The notes under the pieces were generated by a model. That model searched no databases, had not been told where the DNA came from, and saw only the letters and a program-made list of their open reading frames with translations. Positions 49,910-62,690 of a DNA stretch of 64,000 nucleotides are shown here, in pieces; within the stretch, counting starts at the first letter, position 1; the number at the start of each line of letters is the position of its first letter. The stretch lies in NCBI GenBank assembly GCA_028023455.1, contig JAQFVV010012435.1, positions 2,728,001-2,792,000 on the forward strand, read 5' to 3'. The position numbers were made by a program, and so were the translations under genes. Source of the DNA: Epiperipatus broadwayi (lineage: Eukaryota; Onychophora; Udeonychophora; Euonychophora; Peripatidae).

Positions 49910-50039
49910 AAAATATAGGTGCTGGTGCAATTACATATGCTGTAACTAAAATATAATTTTTTTATTTTAATTCAGTCAGAGTATCATTGCAGGCCATGTT
50001 TGGCATTCATGCCCTATTTTGCTGACCCCTGATTTAAAC

Positions 50040-51240
50040 AATTTTTTTCAACTGTTATTAGAAATGGCCTAACTTTTTGACATAAATAAATTTTATTCTT
50101 ATATAAGTGCCACTAATATAATCCAATTTGTGTTAAAATGTGATTATTAAATAGTAATAATTATTTTTAATAAAATCTACTCAAATGCAACAAATTAATA
50201 CACAAGGCAAAGTTAAACAACATTCATTTTTATCAAAAAATCTTAATAAATAATCATTGTCAATAACAAATAAATAAAATAAATTGAAGCAATATTAAAT
50301 CCATCTCTAATAATATTTTAACAGCCCAAACATTATATATTAATTTGCTCTATTTAAATAGGCTTTATTACAAGTAAAATCACTAACAATTCATATTTTA
50401 ATATGAAATAGATATATTGTTGGTACTTATATAAGCATAAAATGATTTTGATATTGGGAGAGAAATTATATTTAATAGCAATTGAAAAGGGTACTTTGGG
50501 CCAAACATGTATCCATAAGCTATTAGTTTGATTTTTTTTGAGATAAAGTAATTGAAGAAGTAATATATAGTGTTCTGAAACTTTTATATAGCTTCAATTT
50601 ATTTTATTTATACTAGCAGTTGTTCAAATATATAATTATAATTTAATTGAATCACCTACAGAAATTTAGGCTGGTTTGAATAATAATATTCAACAACAAA
50701 AAAATAAAGTAACCAATCACTGTTAAGTCCCAGTGAACAGCATCAGTAAATTTATTGATATCTCATCAAATGTAGTAATTCAATTTCTATTTACATATCA
50801 TTGCAATTTGATATTTATTATATGCTATTCTGAAGAACCATACTATCACCAGAATTAAGTCTTAATATCTGAGAAAAGTGCAATCCAGGGTCAGATGAAG
50901 ATCAATTGCATCATGAAAGCTATGTGTTGTCATAGATATGTGCTGGCCTTTATATCACAATGTTTTTTAATCCTTAATGAAGGTAATCACAGAAATATTG
51001 AACTCTCACCATGAGATATCACCAATCCTATACCAGTAAAACAGTTAATATGCAATTGATGTTTTCTTTTGCTTGTATTATTTTTTTGTTTATGTTATAG
51101 TTTTCTTTAATGTTATGTTTCACTATCCTGTATTTGTCAAGAATGATCTAATATATTGTTATATTCAGTCATTCTTAAATCATATATATGTACTAGATTT
51201 AGTATTTGGATAATCAGATGATGGAGGGTTATATTGTAAA
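50040..51240. other. AT-rich non-coding DNA
   Basis: No coding sequence, repeat family or RNA gene recognised. Confidence 0.55.
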
Positions 51241-51604
51241 TATATTTTGGTTGTTTTACAATAGCATGTTGAAACCACCGGAGGGCATTATTTCTATGCT
51301 AGTGCACAGAAATATGCCATTTAGGTGGCCGCCTCCGTCGCTATCGAGCGTTCTATTTCTAATGCATAAGCCTAGAAATAGTCCGTTGATATGGGGGAGG
51401 GCACTGGCTGACTGTGTTTATTTCTATGCCAATGCACAGAAACGTGAACATTTAGCCAATCTTGCTGCAGAAGCTATCGTGTCAGCTTATGGCTCAGATT
51501 CAGGCCAAGCATTTCGGACTAGCAATCATATTTCACTTTTGTTTACAGTATTGTCTGAGAGTGGCTGGAATTACGATTGTCGAAACTATTTTAATATTCA
51601 TTAA
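51206..51604 (+). pseudogene. Open frame of 132 codons in the TIR transposon, no recognised family
   Basis: The frame begins outside the element's left end and crosses the TIR and the hairpins, so the first third is unlikely to be coding. Its latter part (ALADCVYFYANAQKREHLAN, AAEAIVSAYGSDSGQAF) looks less random than neighbouring frames. Further downstream on plus (about 51780-51880), a different frame gives SSLTAGTGGGLSN, which resembles the TGGGP turn of Myb/SANT-like transposon proteins. I treat the interior as a decayed transposon-encoded gene of uncertain type. Confidence 0.3.
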
Positions 51605-52765
51605 GACCACCTCTCCCTCTATCTCGCATCTTTTAGGAAGGTCTAATAACAATTATCAGCAGAGTCTCATGCTTCCCTAGCCCCCATTTCCTGCTGAAAA
51701 AATGGGCCAAGTGTAGTTCAAAGCACGCTTCCCATAAAATCACGCTCTAAGTCATGTTTTGTGTGACAACAACTGCGAGTTGATGAATCAAATAGCTGCA
51801 AAAAATAGGACAAATTGTTTTGCCGAATGTCAAAGAAAGAACAAGGATTCTTCTCTGACTGCTGGAACTGGCGGTGGTTTATCAAACAAAACACCTTGAA
51901 GCTGCATGCCTGCTGTGTTTTTTTTTGCTTGAAGAGCCCAAAAAGTTTCTTTTAATTGCCATATAGATTGAAGTTTTTTGAGGGGGAATTACCATCAAAA
52001 CTTGGGCAATCTTCGAGTTGTTGGCATTCCGTTCTGTAGCAATTGCACACACCCTTTCCTTTCCCCCCTCTCCCAAAGTTGGACTTTGGCTTGTAAATAT
52101 TACCGTTAAATGGACAATAGATTTATTTATCAAAATAAAAACAAAACAAACGGAAAAAAAGAAAGAAGAAGTAGTTGAATCGGCTGATTTGTCGTTTGTC
52201 GTACAATACCGAACCGAAAATAGAAAAGGGTTTAATGAGAATTAAATCAAAACAAACAAAAAATCTGTTAACTACTTTTTAAAAATCATTGGTTTTAATC
52301 GATCCGTTTTTTTTTTTTTTTTTGTTGTTGTTGTTTGGGGTAGCCAAAATAGATTTGATAGCCACCATACTTTTATTTTAAATGTGATAAACAACAACAA
52401 CCAAAAAAAAAAAAAATACGTAGACGGTAAAAAAAAACACTATCCCCTTTGAAAATATAAATAATAAAAAAAAAAGAATCAAAAGCCAAAAAAATGAAAT
52501 ACTTTTTTTTTGTAAATTTATTTATTTGTAATTTTTTTGTTTATGCATTTGTTTATTTTTGTTTTTTTGTTTTGGTCATCTTTAAACAAAAAATTTGCTT
52601 TGATATTACTTTTATAAATGTGATAAACAAAAAAAAATAAAAAAACCAAAGCCAACCAAAAAAAAAAAAAAGAAAAGAAACTCGGCCTCGGCAACATTAT
52701 ATTTATCTTTGTTTACAAACTGAGCCCGCCCTCCAGCGGTTTCAACAGGCTACTGTAAAACAACC
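51249..52765. mobile_element. 1,517-bp TIR transposon with perfect 8-bp target duplication
   Basis: Terminal inverted repeats of about 38 bp (51249-51286 and 52728-52765) start GGTTGTTTTACA and share TGTTGAAACC, with four mismatches. The octamer tatatttt directly flanks both ends (51241-51248 and 52766-52773). An 8-bp duplication is made by hAT, P, Merlin and KDZ transposases; the ends do not have the hAT CAGGG form, so the superfamily is open. The interior has higher G+C up to 52.2 kb, then A- and T-homopolymer-rich, CAA/GTT-rich DNA (52.26-52.68 kb). Degenerate coding-like traces exist but no full transposase. Confidence 0.8.
51290..51442. repeat. Three iterated hairpins next to the left TIR
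   Basis: At 51290-51313 (atttct...agaaat), 51353-51381 (ctatttcta...tagaaatag) and 51421-51442 (tttct...agaaa), the same stem encloses a similar loop (atgcxaxtgcac). Spacing is about 65 nt. Such sub-terminal repeats are typical places for transposase binding. Confidence 0.75.
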
Positions 52766-52773
52766 TATATTTT

Positions 52774-54719
52774 TGTCTTAAATTTCCAGAATCACTTTAC
52801 ACTAAAATAAAGCTAATCAAGCAAACACACAATGATGTTTTATTTATCCTTCTTCACCTGACTCAAAGATTTTGTTTTTCAAATAAATAACCAGTAATGC
52901 ATTTCAATTAAAATGTTACTCTTGCAATTATCGAGACAAAATCAGGTTTTCTATAAACAAAAATACAAATAAGTTGAATTAGTTTTAAAAAACAATATTT
53001 AAAAAATGGACAAAGATATATGTAATTTAATGTGCATTACTCTCATAAATATTTCATTATAATTATATATCTAAATTACATACCTCTCAAGCTACCATAT
53101 GGTTATTATAGTTCTTAATGTATATGAGAACAATCTCTAGGATGGACCTTCAATTAAGCAGGCAATATTAATCTTTTATTGTTTATGAGGATTTGTACTG
53201 GATGAACCAATTAGGCCTTCATTTAGCCAAGTACAATTAATATATAATTGTTTGATCAAACTTATAATGTCACTAATATTAAATAAAATAAAGATCTGAC
53301 AAACATTCTACAATATAATTAGATCATTCTGATTTTGATTTTATCAGATATTATTTTCATAGATTAAAAAAAATGTTTGGCATTATCTAAATTGCAGATG
53401 TATTAATTGTAAATGATCTTAACTACCATATAGGCCAAAATATGCTAATAACATATAAAAAAGATATATTATATGAAAATAGACATGCTTAAATACAATG
53501 TTATTGTAATTAACAAAAGTAATAATTATTGTTTATATTTTAACATTATATATATAATTAAATGTTAAATATAGAAAAAAATATAATATGCATATAAATG
53601 TGTAGATTCTAATAAAAAATATTTTAATTATTAATTTCAATTATCATTACAGTACAAGTCAAGTTATTATTATTACTCTTTTTTTGATCAATCTTAAATT
53701 GAAAACAACAGTTCTTAAGATAAAGAAGCATCATCATTTTTTTTTTTTTAGATTTATTCTCTCTATTTTCAAAATTGAAAAAAATATTCCTAAATTTATT
53801 TCCACCTGTGAACAAATATCTTAGTTAGTTGCTTTAATTTTATTTAAAAGTTGTTTAGTTCTAGTTATTCTTAACAAAAGTCTCATTAAAAACAAAAGAA
53901 GGCATTTTTACAAAAGCATCAACTCCACCTCCCCATCTGATGATAGACCATGGTTTCTTCTTCCATATATCCCCTCTCTCAGTAAAACATACAAGAAAGT
54001 ATTTTTATCTATGTACCACCTTGCCTACTGCACTCCTGGGTTGTTTGTAAAATCCAATGGTCCCACACTGGGTGTAATTCAACTTAGTTTGGTGAATCTC
54101 ATACATCATTAGCCACATGTTTATCTCAACATCAACACACCTACAACAAAGCAACTATCAAACCAGAGTGCAATTGAATATTTTTTGACTACCAAAAATT
54201 TACTGGACACATATTCACACAAACCACAGTAACTATTCAGTATATATAAAGAAACAACTCATTGCAAAGAATTAGAAAAGCATAGTTTATAGCTAACTTC
54301 CTTTAAGCTATTAAATGAAAAGATCTCATCCTTATCCCTCTTCAAAAAAATGGATTTTATAACACTAATTACCATTCAACAATTTTACTCAAATTTAAAT
54401 TTCTACTACCACATGTATAATCACAATACACTGCCCCATTAAGTCACAGTTTTATCTCAGCTATGAATATGAAAGCACAAGCTTTTGAAAGCACTTAGCG
54501 CATATTAATACATCAACTCTAAAACTAAAAATTCCCTTTAGGTGCATACTAGCACACGACTCACCAATTATTTTAATTAAAGTCAAGTATAATCATAAAT
54601 TGTTATTATAAGAAATTTTCCAAATCCAATAGAATACATTATTTTGTTCATTCTTTAGTCCTATACATGCCAATATATTAATGCTTTTATATCATTGTGA
54701 GGTAGGTCTCATACATGGG

Positions 54720-54791
<72 letters not shown>

Positions 54792-55910
54792 AGTGATAAT
54801 TTTTTTCAACTATCAGTTTATTATAATTTTATCTAGCAATATGTCCAATCCTGTTCTATTTTAGTCTCTTAATTATTCCAAAGATATCAAAGATATTTGT
54901 GTGTTATTTCAACTATGTATCTATTTGTTATCTCATCTATGTATTTTCTTTTCAATCTTTCCTTGTTGTTCCTAACATAATCTCTCTATACTTTGTTAAA
55001 TGGTTAAAATTATTTGTATTGTTTTTCAGTCAACATTCAAGTCTCAGATATGGAATTAAAAAGTAGTAAAATGCATTTACTGAAAATCTTTTTCAAATAT
55101 ATAAGCATATTTTCTTTCCTACCAAAAGTTCTCCATTCAAGTTTAATATTTATGATTGATTATATATTTATTAGAATGAAGATTTTCCACGAGTAAAAAA
55201 TATAACTATATATCTTGAGTTCATCAGTATATGTGGTTGTTTATTGTGAATAACAAATGAACCAATGATTTGCTTGGATCAGCAGTTGTTTTAGAGATTG
55301 GTGAATGTTTTTGTAACAATCATTTAATTTAGTGCTATTGAAAATCTTTGCAATAACTATTTTGAGATATTTCTGATAATCATAATAAGGCTGTGATCCC
55401 AACCAGAATAATGGTACAGCTTTGGTAGAGATTTATGCTTATGTAAGTTTTAAGATGTAAAATTATTTCAAGTTTCAAACAAGTTTAGAATTTTCTTTTA
55501 GATAGCCAGACTAGTTAGCCAGCCAAAAGTGTTTAATAAATCGATAGCAAATTATTCTTATCTAGAGAATAGGTTAGCTAACTACTAATATTCTCACTAT
55601 AATTATAATTAATAACACCTTTCTTTTTCCACTTTATATGATACAAACATATTGTTTTCTTCAAATAATTTTATCTTCTTACTATTTTTACTATCTAGCA
55701 CTTTTCTTCAGAGCTACAAAATATTTAAGCATATATGAGTACATAGAAACTAAATATTTTACTATAATTTTATTTAAATATAATTATATTTCTATGTTGT
55801 CATATATATTTAAATATGTTCCAAGAAGATTATTAGATAGTTAATTTGAAAAAATAATATTGTGTTCTATAAAATGGGAAAAAGGAAGATGTTATTTATA
55901 ATAATCATTT
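52774..55910. other. AT-rich non-coding DNA with (TA)n tract
   Basis: No gene recognised. A (TA)n run of about 68 nt lies at 54722-54790. A 60-codon frame at 55014 and a 68-codon frame at 55638 have AT-driven composition. Confidence 0.5.
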
Positions 55911-56029
55911 ATGCTAGTATTCAATAACTAGAGAATAAAGAAAAAGAAAGAATAATAATAAAATATTTATTACCCCATGTTTTAAATTAGGTGCATAATG
56001 GAAAAGGAGAAATAGTGTTCTATTTAGTA

Positions 56030-56270
56030 AGACTTTGGCAGCACTTATTAATAACTCTACTGTAATTAATATACAGACCAATATCATTCCCCTTAGTAAA
56101 TATTGGTTATTTAACCATCCATTTAGACACATGATTGACTTCGACAGTGCTTATTATAACTTTACTGTCACTAATATAAAGGTTAATAGCATTCCCCTTA
56201 GTAAATAATGGACATTTAGCAACCCATTTAGACCCATGGTTAGCTTCAAAAGTGCTTATTGTATCTGTAC
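56030..56270. repeat. Tandem repeat of about 112 bp, two units; third copy at 57440-57525
   Basis: The core agcattccccttagtaaata followed by tggxxxtttaxc recurs at about 56090, 56200 and 57477. The first two are in tandem, before a retroelement fragment; the third is after it, so they may be that element's repeats. Confidence 0.7.
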
Positions 56271-56379
56271 TATAAAAATGATTACAGAATAGATCCAATC
56301 CAAACTTAGTTTTGGGCCTCTGACTATTAAGTCATCATTAGACTTCATCAACATCATTAAAAATTCAAACATTAACAAA

Positions 56380-57300
56380 GAATTAAGAATGGCTTCTTTT
56401 GGCATGACTGAGCTTTATGTTTCCACCAACAGAGTCTGGTCTATTACCATCATACATAATCTATTAAAACACAGTACAATAAGTGATAAGAGAGCCCAAT
56501 TTATAATGGGTGTTTTGAGGTTTGCATACCACATTTGGAAATGAAACTTTTACCATGACTACAAATTAACCCATGAGGTTATCCATTAGTGACAAAATAT
56601 GCAGTCTGGCCATAACCTCCACTGATAAAACCATTATCTAACCTCTTTTAAATATTCCCACAGATATGATTTACACCAGATACATCGATGACATCTTTGT
56701 CTGTAATCTCCCTAACCTTATCCTGGAAATGTTCAACAAGCTCAAACAACTCCCTGAAATAAAAGTAGAATAGAGGATGAGGTCAGTCACCAAACTATCA
56801 AATACCTTGATTTAAGATTGATTCAACAAAAACAGATCATCAATTACTCAGTGATTGTCAAACAACTTAGCTTTATTGGTTATTTGCACTATCATTCTAA
56901 AGTTCTTTCCATAAAAATTGTTGGCTTTAAAGCTTTTTATCCAGAAACTCTAGGCCTTGTAAATTTATATCTGAAGCAAAAAGTAATTTAGAATCTTACA
57001 GGAAGGACTTAATTAAAGTTGGCTATTCTGCAATCATGATCTGGAAATTCAACTATAGACACAAATATAATAGACTTCCCAACCTTAAACCATGGATCAA
57101 CATGCCATTCATCTCCAATATTTACTCAAAATTGAAATCAATTCTAAACAAAGATTTTAACATTGGTTTCAGATGCCCATTAACATTGAATAGACTCATT
57201 AATAACTCTAAAGATAAAAATTAATCATGATAACAAAGGTCAAGTTGGTAAAACTCATGCTAATTTAAAACTGAGAATTTCTCAATTTGTTTACTTTTAT
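56380..57300 (+). pseudogene. Penelope-like reverse transcriptase remnant
   Basis: On plus, in changing frames: ASFGMTELYVSTNRVWSI (about 56390, motif A region with Asp lost), RYIDDIFVCNLPN (56678-56716, the catalytic YxDD motif), KYLDLRLIQ (about 56800, family FLDL), SFIGYLHYHSKV (about 56870, family YLxxxSxHP), and ESYRKDLIKVGYSAIMIWKF (56988-57050, the RGYP-like thumb). The order and the FLDL/YLHxxS blocks favour Penelope-like elements over LINE or Ty3 RTs, but no GIY-YIG endonuclease is visible. Stops and frameshifts make it dead. It is flanked by copies of a 112-bp repeat. Confidence 0.6.
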
Positions 57301-57989
57301 AATAGAGCCATGTCCAGCACATTTTATAGTTCAGTATTCATCAACCATGAAAAGAACATTCACCACTGTTTTAAACCTGCCAATCCTGTCTTGAGAGCAA
57401 CAACAGGAATTGAAAAGGTAATTAAAGAAACTTGGTATATTATAAATTCCGTAAATGCGATTAATGTAAAGACTAATAGCATTCCCCTTAGTAAATACTG
57501 GTTGTTTAATGTGACTGCATGATTTACACACGCATGTATTTTATATGCAAATATGCAAATTTATTAAAATCTATGACCACTATTTAACCCATCTTTATAT
57601 ACAGTTGGGAATGCCAACACTTTCTGCTAATCTCCAATGTCAGTCATGCTTTGTCAAATAAACTCCATGTCGAAAGCCTGGCTTAGCAGTTAACAAATAT
57701 TTTGTTGCTGTAATTATTATCTACATACTCATGTGGAAATTGCTTATTTATTATATATGATCTTATTATTATTAACTGCTTGCTGTGATATCCTTTAATT
57801 TGTTATTATTATTAATCTGTTTCAACTTTTGATATAGTCGTTTTTACTCTACCAAAATAATATGGAATATATACAGTATATATAAAGTATATTAATTATA
57901 CTAAAAGTGTATTATAATAAACACATATCCATAAGTTCAACAAGAAATATAGCTAGAAAATAATTTACATCATATATATATATTTCAAG

Positions 57990-58160
57990 AGATTGTAAAA
58001 GACCTAGAAAAAAATCACGTGGAAAATGGATGGATGAAATAAGGAAGTGTACTGGGGTGATGTGGAGAAAGAGGCTAGAGATCAGAGAAGATTGGTTGAA
58101 CTTGGAAAGATCTTCATTCTGCAGTGCATCGATAATAGTTAAAAATGATGGTGATATATA
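57990..58160 (+). pseudogene. LINE ORF2 C-terminal end, family A copy 2
   Basis: RDCKRPRKKSRGKWMDEIRK, CTGVMWRKRLEIREDWLNLE and RSSF parallel the fragment at 36196-36460 residue by residue. It again follows a (TA)n tract and ends at a similar point with a gat-containing tail. The 85-codon frame at 58030-58287 begins inside it and runs on into unrelated DNA. Confidence 0.75.
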
Positions 58161-58289
58161 TATTGAAGTAATAAAATTTTATGAATATATGCAGCATTTA
58201 ACTTTGAAAAACAATTTGAATTTTTTAAATAAAATTAATCTGCTTTCTTTCTTTAATACACAATATGTTTATTTTAAAAAAGCTTAATA

Positions 58290-61200
58290 TAAAAATATTC
58301 TACATTTTTTATGAACGAAAATTGTTGTATGTATATGTAGACGTATAAAACCATTATTTTATAAACCTGTCTTTTATTTCAAAGTTAGCATATTATTTTC
58401 AGACATCTTAAAGCATCTAGTGAAACAGTGTTTATTCCCAAATTAAAACTTAAATTGATAGATGTAATAAAACTCACAGTTTTACTAAAACCGTTTTATT
58501 TTTGAAATAAAATAACTTACGAATCTCTTGGTATCTTAAAACTATATAACGTTTTAGTATTTATTTATTTATTTTTTGCTTGTTTAACAGTTAAGATGAA
58601 TAATTGTTTTGTTTAAAAGTCAAATAAATTGTAAAAAAAAAAATCACGGTTCTATATATGAATCTATATTAACGGTTAAAAGTTAATTATTTAATTCTAA
58701 GAGTTTGGTTCACTTAATCGTAGGCGTAAACTATTACGCCCATTACTGAATAAAATTATATTTCTAAGAAAAGATCTCAGCATGTGTTCAAATGCATAAT
58801 TGTAATTCAAAAAATGTTATTTGAAAACATGGCGATAAAGAAAAGTGGAAGATAAAGATTGGTGAAATGCTCATCAAATATAGATGTTATTAATCCAATA
58901 TTCGTATTTATGATCTAGAATTCAAATGTTATTTTTGTTGTTGTTGTATTTCTAAAAAGTTTATCTTATTTTTTTTTTTAGATAATTGGTCTATAGTCTC
59001 TCCAAATACTGATAAGAATATTAATTGGAAAATTGATATCTGGCCATACTTGAATAGGAGGTAAAAGAAGGAACAAAAATATAAAATTCAAATGCTATAC
59101 CTATTTAGAAATCCAATAGACTTTAGGTTTTAAAAAATGTTAAACAACTTGTAGATTCTTACTTTACAATTTATTTATTTATCCCGGTTCCTGTTGATAT
59201 TATTTTACACACCCATATGTATTAATATTGGGATTCCCTATTACTTACAAACCCATTTAATCTTGAGCATTATTATACTTAATATATACTGTATATATTA
59301 ATTTGTAATAAATCCAAAATAACCAGGTTATACAGTACATCATATCGGTAAATACGTATTTCCAGGTAAGTCAAGCATCCATATATTTTACGTCTTGAGG
59401 TTATTTGAAATTTTTTTATCTATCTGAAAATAATTTCTAGTTACACGCAAAACTTGAATTTGAAGTTATAACATTGGTAGAGTTAATAATCCATTAAGCA
59501 CTATATTTAATAAACTTACTAATCAAGTGTATTTTAAATTATGCAAATTTATAAAATAATTATTTATGGAGTTAACATTTATTTAGGATAATTAAAATTA
59601 TTATTAATGTGTTTGCAAATGTACAGGAAAATAAAATAAAAGACGTCTTATCCACGTGACATACTCTTAATCCAAAGTTTTAAAACTGAGTTGAATGAAT
59701 TTTGACAATTCTTTTAGATCTAATACATATTTATGATTTTTCAAATGTCATTCACTTATTGTTGATTTGTCCTACATTGTTTATTAAGTAAATTAAGAAC
59801 TTCATAGTTAATGGTATAATATCTATCTGCCATACTCTCAGTCCAGAGCTTTGAAACTGGGCTGAATAAATCTTGAAAATGCTTTTACGTTCAATACATC
59901 TTTACACTTCTTTTAAAATGTAGCTTACTAAAGTGATTATCTTTCATGGTTTTAGCTCAATGATGATGTGTCAAATTGTCACTATTCTCTGTTATTTCCT
60001 GCTTGAATTTCATATGAACTATAATGCAAAATTTATTTATTTATAGCTGATTTAGCTGGCATTCAGATAATGAGTATACAGCTAATAGAAAATAAAGTTG
60101 TTGGATTAAAATGGATTAAAACGTAACAAAAGGGTGGTGTATTATGATGGAACCTTGATAACTAGTGGTTTGGGTGTTTTCTTCATAATGGTACTAAATC
60201 ATGCTTTACCATTACCAAATAAGTAAGAATTATAATTTTTTAATGTATTTATCAACATAATTTTTAGAATCTTATAAAGTCTATCAATGTCTAATGAAAA
60301 TTAATTAAACTTCCCTCAATGTTCAAACATTTAAACAGATAAATATGGTACCATGTTATTATGATGGCAAGCATGATCAATGATGTTTGCAAGATTGAAC
60401 TTTCAAATTCATGGAACTGATTTTACAACCTAATTCAAATTATTATTAAGCAATTAGAATGTGTTCAATGTATGCAAAGAAAGTATTACTTCCATTTAAT
60501 AATTATTTATTTTTATATAACATGTATATATTGTAATATAAAGAAATGCCAACAAACCGTTCATGATAACAAGTGACTGGAACCTTCTTACAAATCAAAA
60601 GCCAACACATTGAACAAACCAAATTGTAACCTAATAAAATGATAATTAAATTACAATGATGCAAATATAATCTGCATCCTCATTTGGGTCAGAAGATCAA
60701 AATAACATCATCAAGGTTAGGCATTATTGGATATATAAGCTAACTTCAATGGGTTTTAAAATAAATACCATATGCCACAATAATAATGAGAAAAATACAT
60801 GAAGAGCAATCTGAATAATTTAAGTTGAGGAGTACTTATAAAAATGAAAAACTCTTAATATCATAAGCATATGCCATTAAGGTTACATTAAAATCCTTCT
60901 CTTTACAACTTCTACTACCATACTTCTTATCAATCCTTTAAGCATCTTATTGCCATGATCAGAGAAAACATTTATAATATGGAGGTGTTTTCTTAAATAT
61001 TTGCCACAATATCTTATTGAACAATTCTTCTTTAACAAAAATAATTTCTTTGATAAAATTAATATTAAAATGAATTAGGTATCTCAGGGTAAATATGATT
61101 AATGATTATAAAATAAATTTTCTTGTAATTCTTATAGTTTATGTAACAAAGAATGAAATTCTTGTAAGTATAAAGGAAGACCCGTACTTATCCCTAAGAT

Positions 61201-62570
61201 AATGTCTTCCACAATTATTATAACAATAATAGTATCATTAAAATTTAAAATAAACATGATTAACACTTATTTTGAAATAATAGAAAAATAATATACTAGG
61301 AGGACATTCAGATATTAAAAATGGATAAGGGATTTCATGGCCATTCCAAATACCACACTAATAAACCTACTTTAAAATATCTTCTTAATTTGAATTCAGT
61401 AATTTTATAATTTCAATGTATTATGGAATAATAGCATAATCTTACAAGAATAGAAAATAAATTAAGAATATTACAGTGATCTTTGATAAACAAATGAAAT
61501 TGACTAAAGTGATTTTAAATGATGAGTATATAATTATAATTCTTTATTCAATAAAATTATCTATTTATTTCTGTATTTGCTTTTATTCTAGATATTTTCC
61601 CTTCATAGATTGAATTGCATTTCTCACCTGTTCATTTAAAATGTTTGGTACTTATCTGGTGACAAATCTACATAAACTATGCAAAGTGATTAAATCTTGG
61701 AATTGCTTTGAAGTATAAAAAAAATTCCAGATATTAATTTGGAAATATGGGTCACAGTACTTTCTTTGGCAATCATATGATACACATACTTACCATAGAT
61801 GATTCTAAGATAGGGTCAAAAGAAGTATTCTTATTACAAGTATTAGCATTATATCAAAAATGTAATCATATTTATCATAATCTATTAAAACATCAATTCC
61901 CATTATTCTTGACCTGATGAATTTTAAAAGCTTCTCCAAAACTAATAGCTCCAAAAGGAATTTAAAAAAGTTAATATTATAATGAGGAAAAAATATCCTC
62001 AATTATCAATATTATAGTCTGTAATATCAATTTTGCAAAAAAAAAAAAAAATTGCATATGAAGTCATGCAGGAATTAAATACTGAGAAATAAAAATTAGC
62101 TATATGGTAATTTTCAACATTATTTATCTGCAACATCCTTTTTTGTGTGTTTTGTATAATATGAAAAATGAGATTTTTTTTTAGCTTTTGATCTTCATTT
62201 GACATGTATATTCAAACAATTCTAAAATCTTACTCAATAACATTTGATTCCATTTTTAATACAGTTCTTCACTGGACACTTGTGGCAACCCAACAATTCT
62301 CAATCATCTTTAGTAGCATGTTGTTCTATATGATTTGGTACAGCAGTAAAATAAAGAATTCAAAAATTAAATATCCATGGTGCAGCTTAGTTCTGTTAGT
62401 ACCTCAGTTCAAATACTATATGACTTCCTGGATAAAAAATTGTTCAATTATTTTAGGGTATTTTATATTGGTGTGTTGATTTCTTTTTAAGTAAGCAGCC
62501 AATGCAGTTGTTTAGAAAGGATACAAGTCTTCTTTATGCACATAAATTACAAGTCTGTCTTCTTTATTTG
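58290..62570. other. AT-rich non-coding DNA
   Basis: No supported gene. One diverged duplication is visible: 59649-59757 and 59822-59930 share catactct(t/c)a(a/g)tcca and gctgaat/gttgaat blocks in order, 171 nt apart. Frames of 65-91 codons (61805 and 61999 minus, 62204 plus) have no recognisable motif. Confidence 0.5.
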
Positions 62571-62574
62571 CACT

Positions 62575-62690
62575 GTGGGTAGTGTAATGGCAAAATGGAA
62601 GTCTCAAGAGTTGAAGATCCATGAATTTCAGCCAGTTCGATCACTTCTGGTGCTTCAATATCTGGCAACTCCTGAGTTACGATCCACATG
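62575..62690 (+). mobile_element. tRNA-derived SINE head
   Basis: gtgggtagtgtaatggcaaa resembles an A box and gccagttcgatcacttctgg a B box, about 40 nt apart, as in a tRNA. The downstream body gives no further match. The acceptor stem does not pair, so this is a SINE or tRNA relic and not a functional gene. Confidence 0.55.

Larger units (their letters stand above)
47944..50031. mobile_element. hAT-like non-autonomous DNA transposon with nested repeats
   Basis: The left end starts CAGGGGTTGGCAACC and the right end, read inward on minus, starts CAGGGGTCAGCAAAA; both continue to a shared TGCCAAAC block, giving diverged terminal inverted repeats of about 40 bp. CAGGGGTxxxCAA ends are typical of hAT elements. 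The flanks are atctaaac (47936-47943) and atttaaac (50032-50039), an 8-bp target duplication with one mismatch, as hAT makes. No transposase remains. SINE-family copies (48165-48445 minus, 48650-48800 plus) and a hairpin retroposon (49464-49909) lie inside. Confidence 0.75.
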
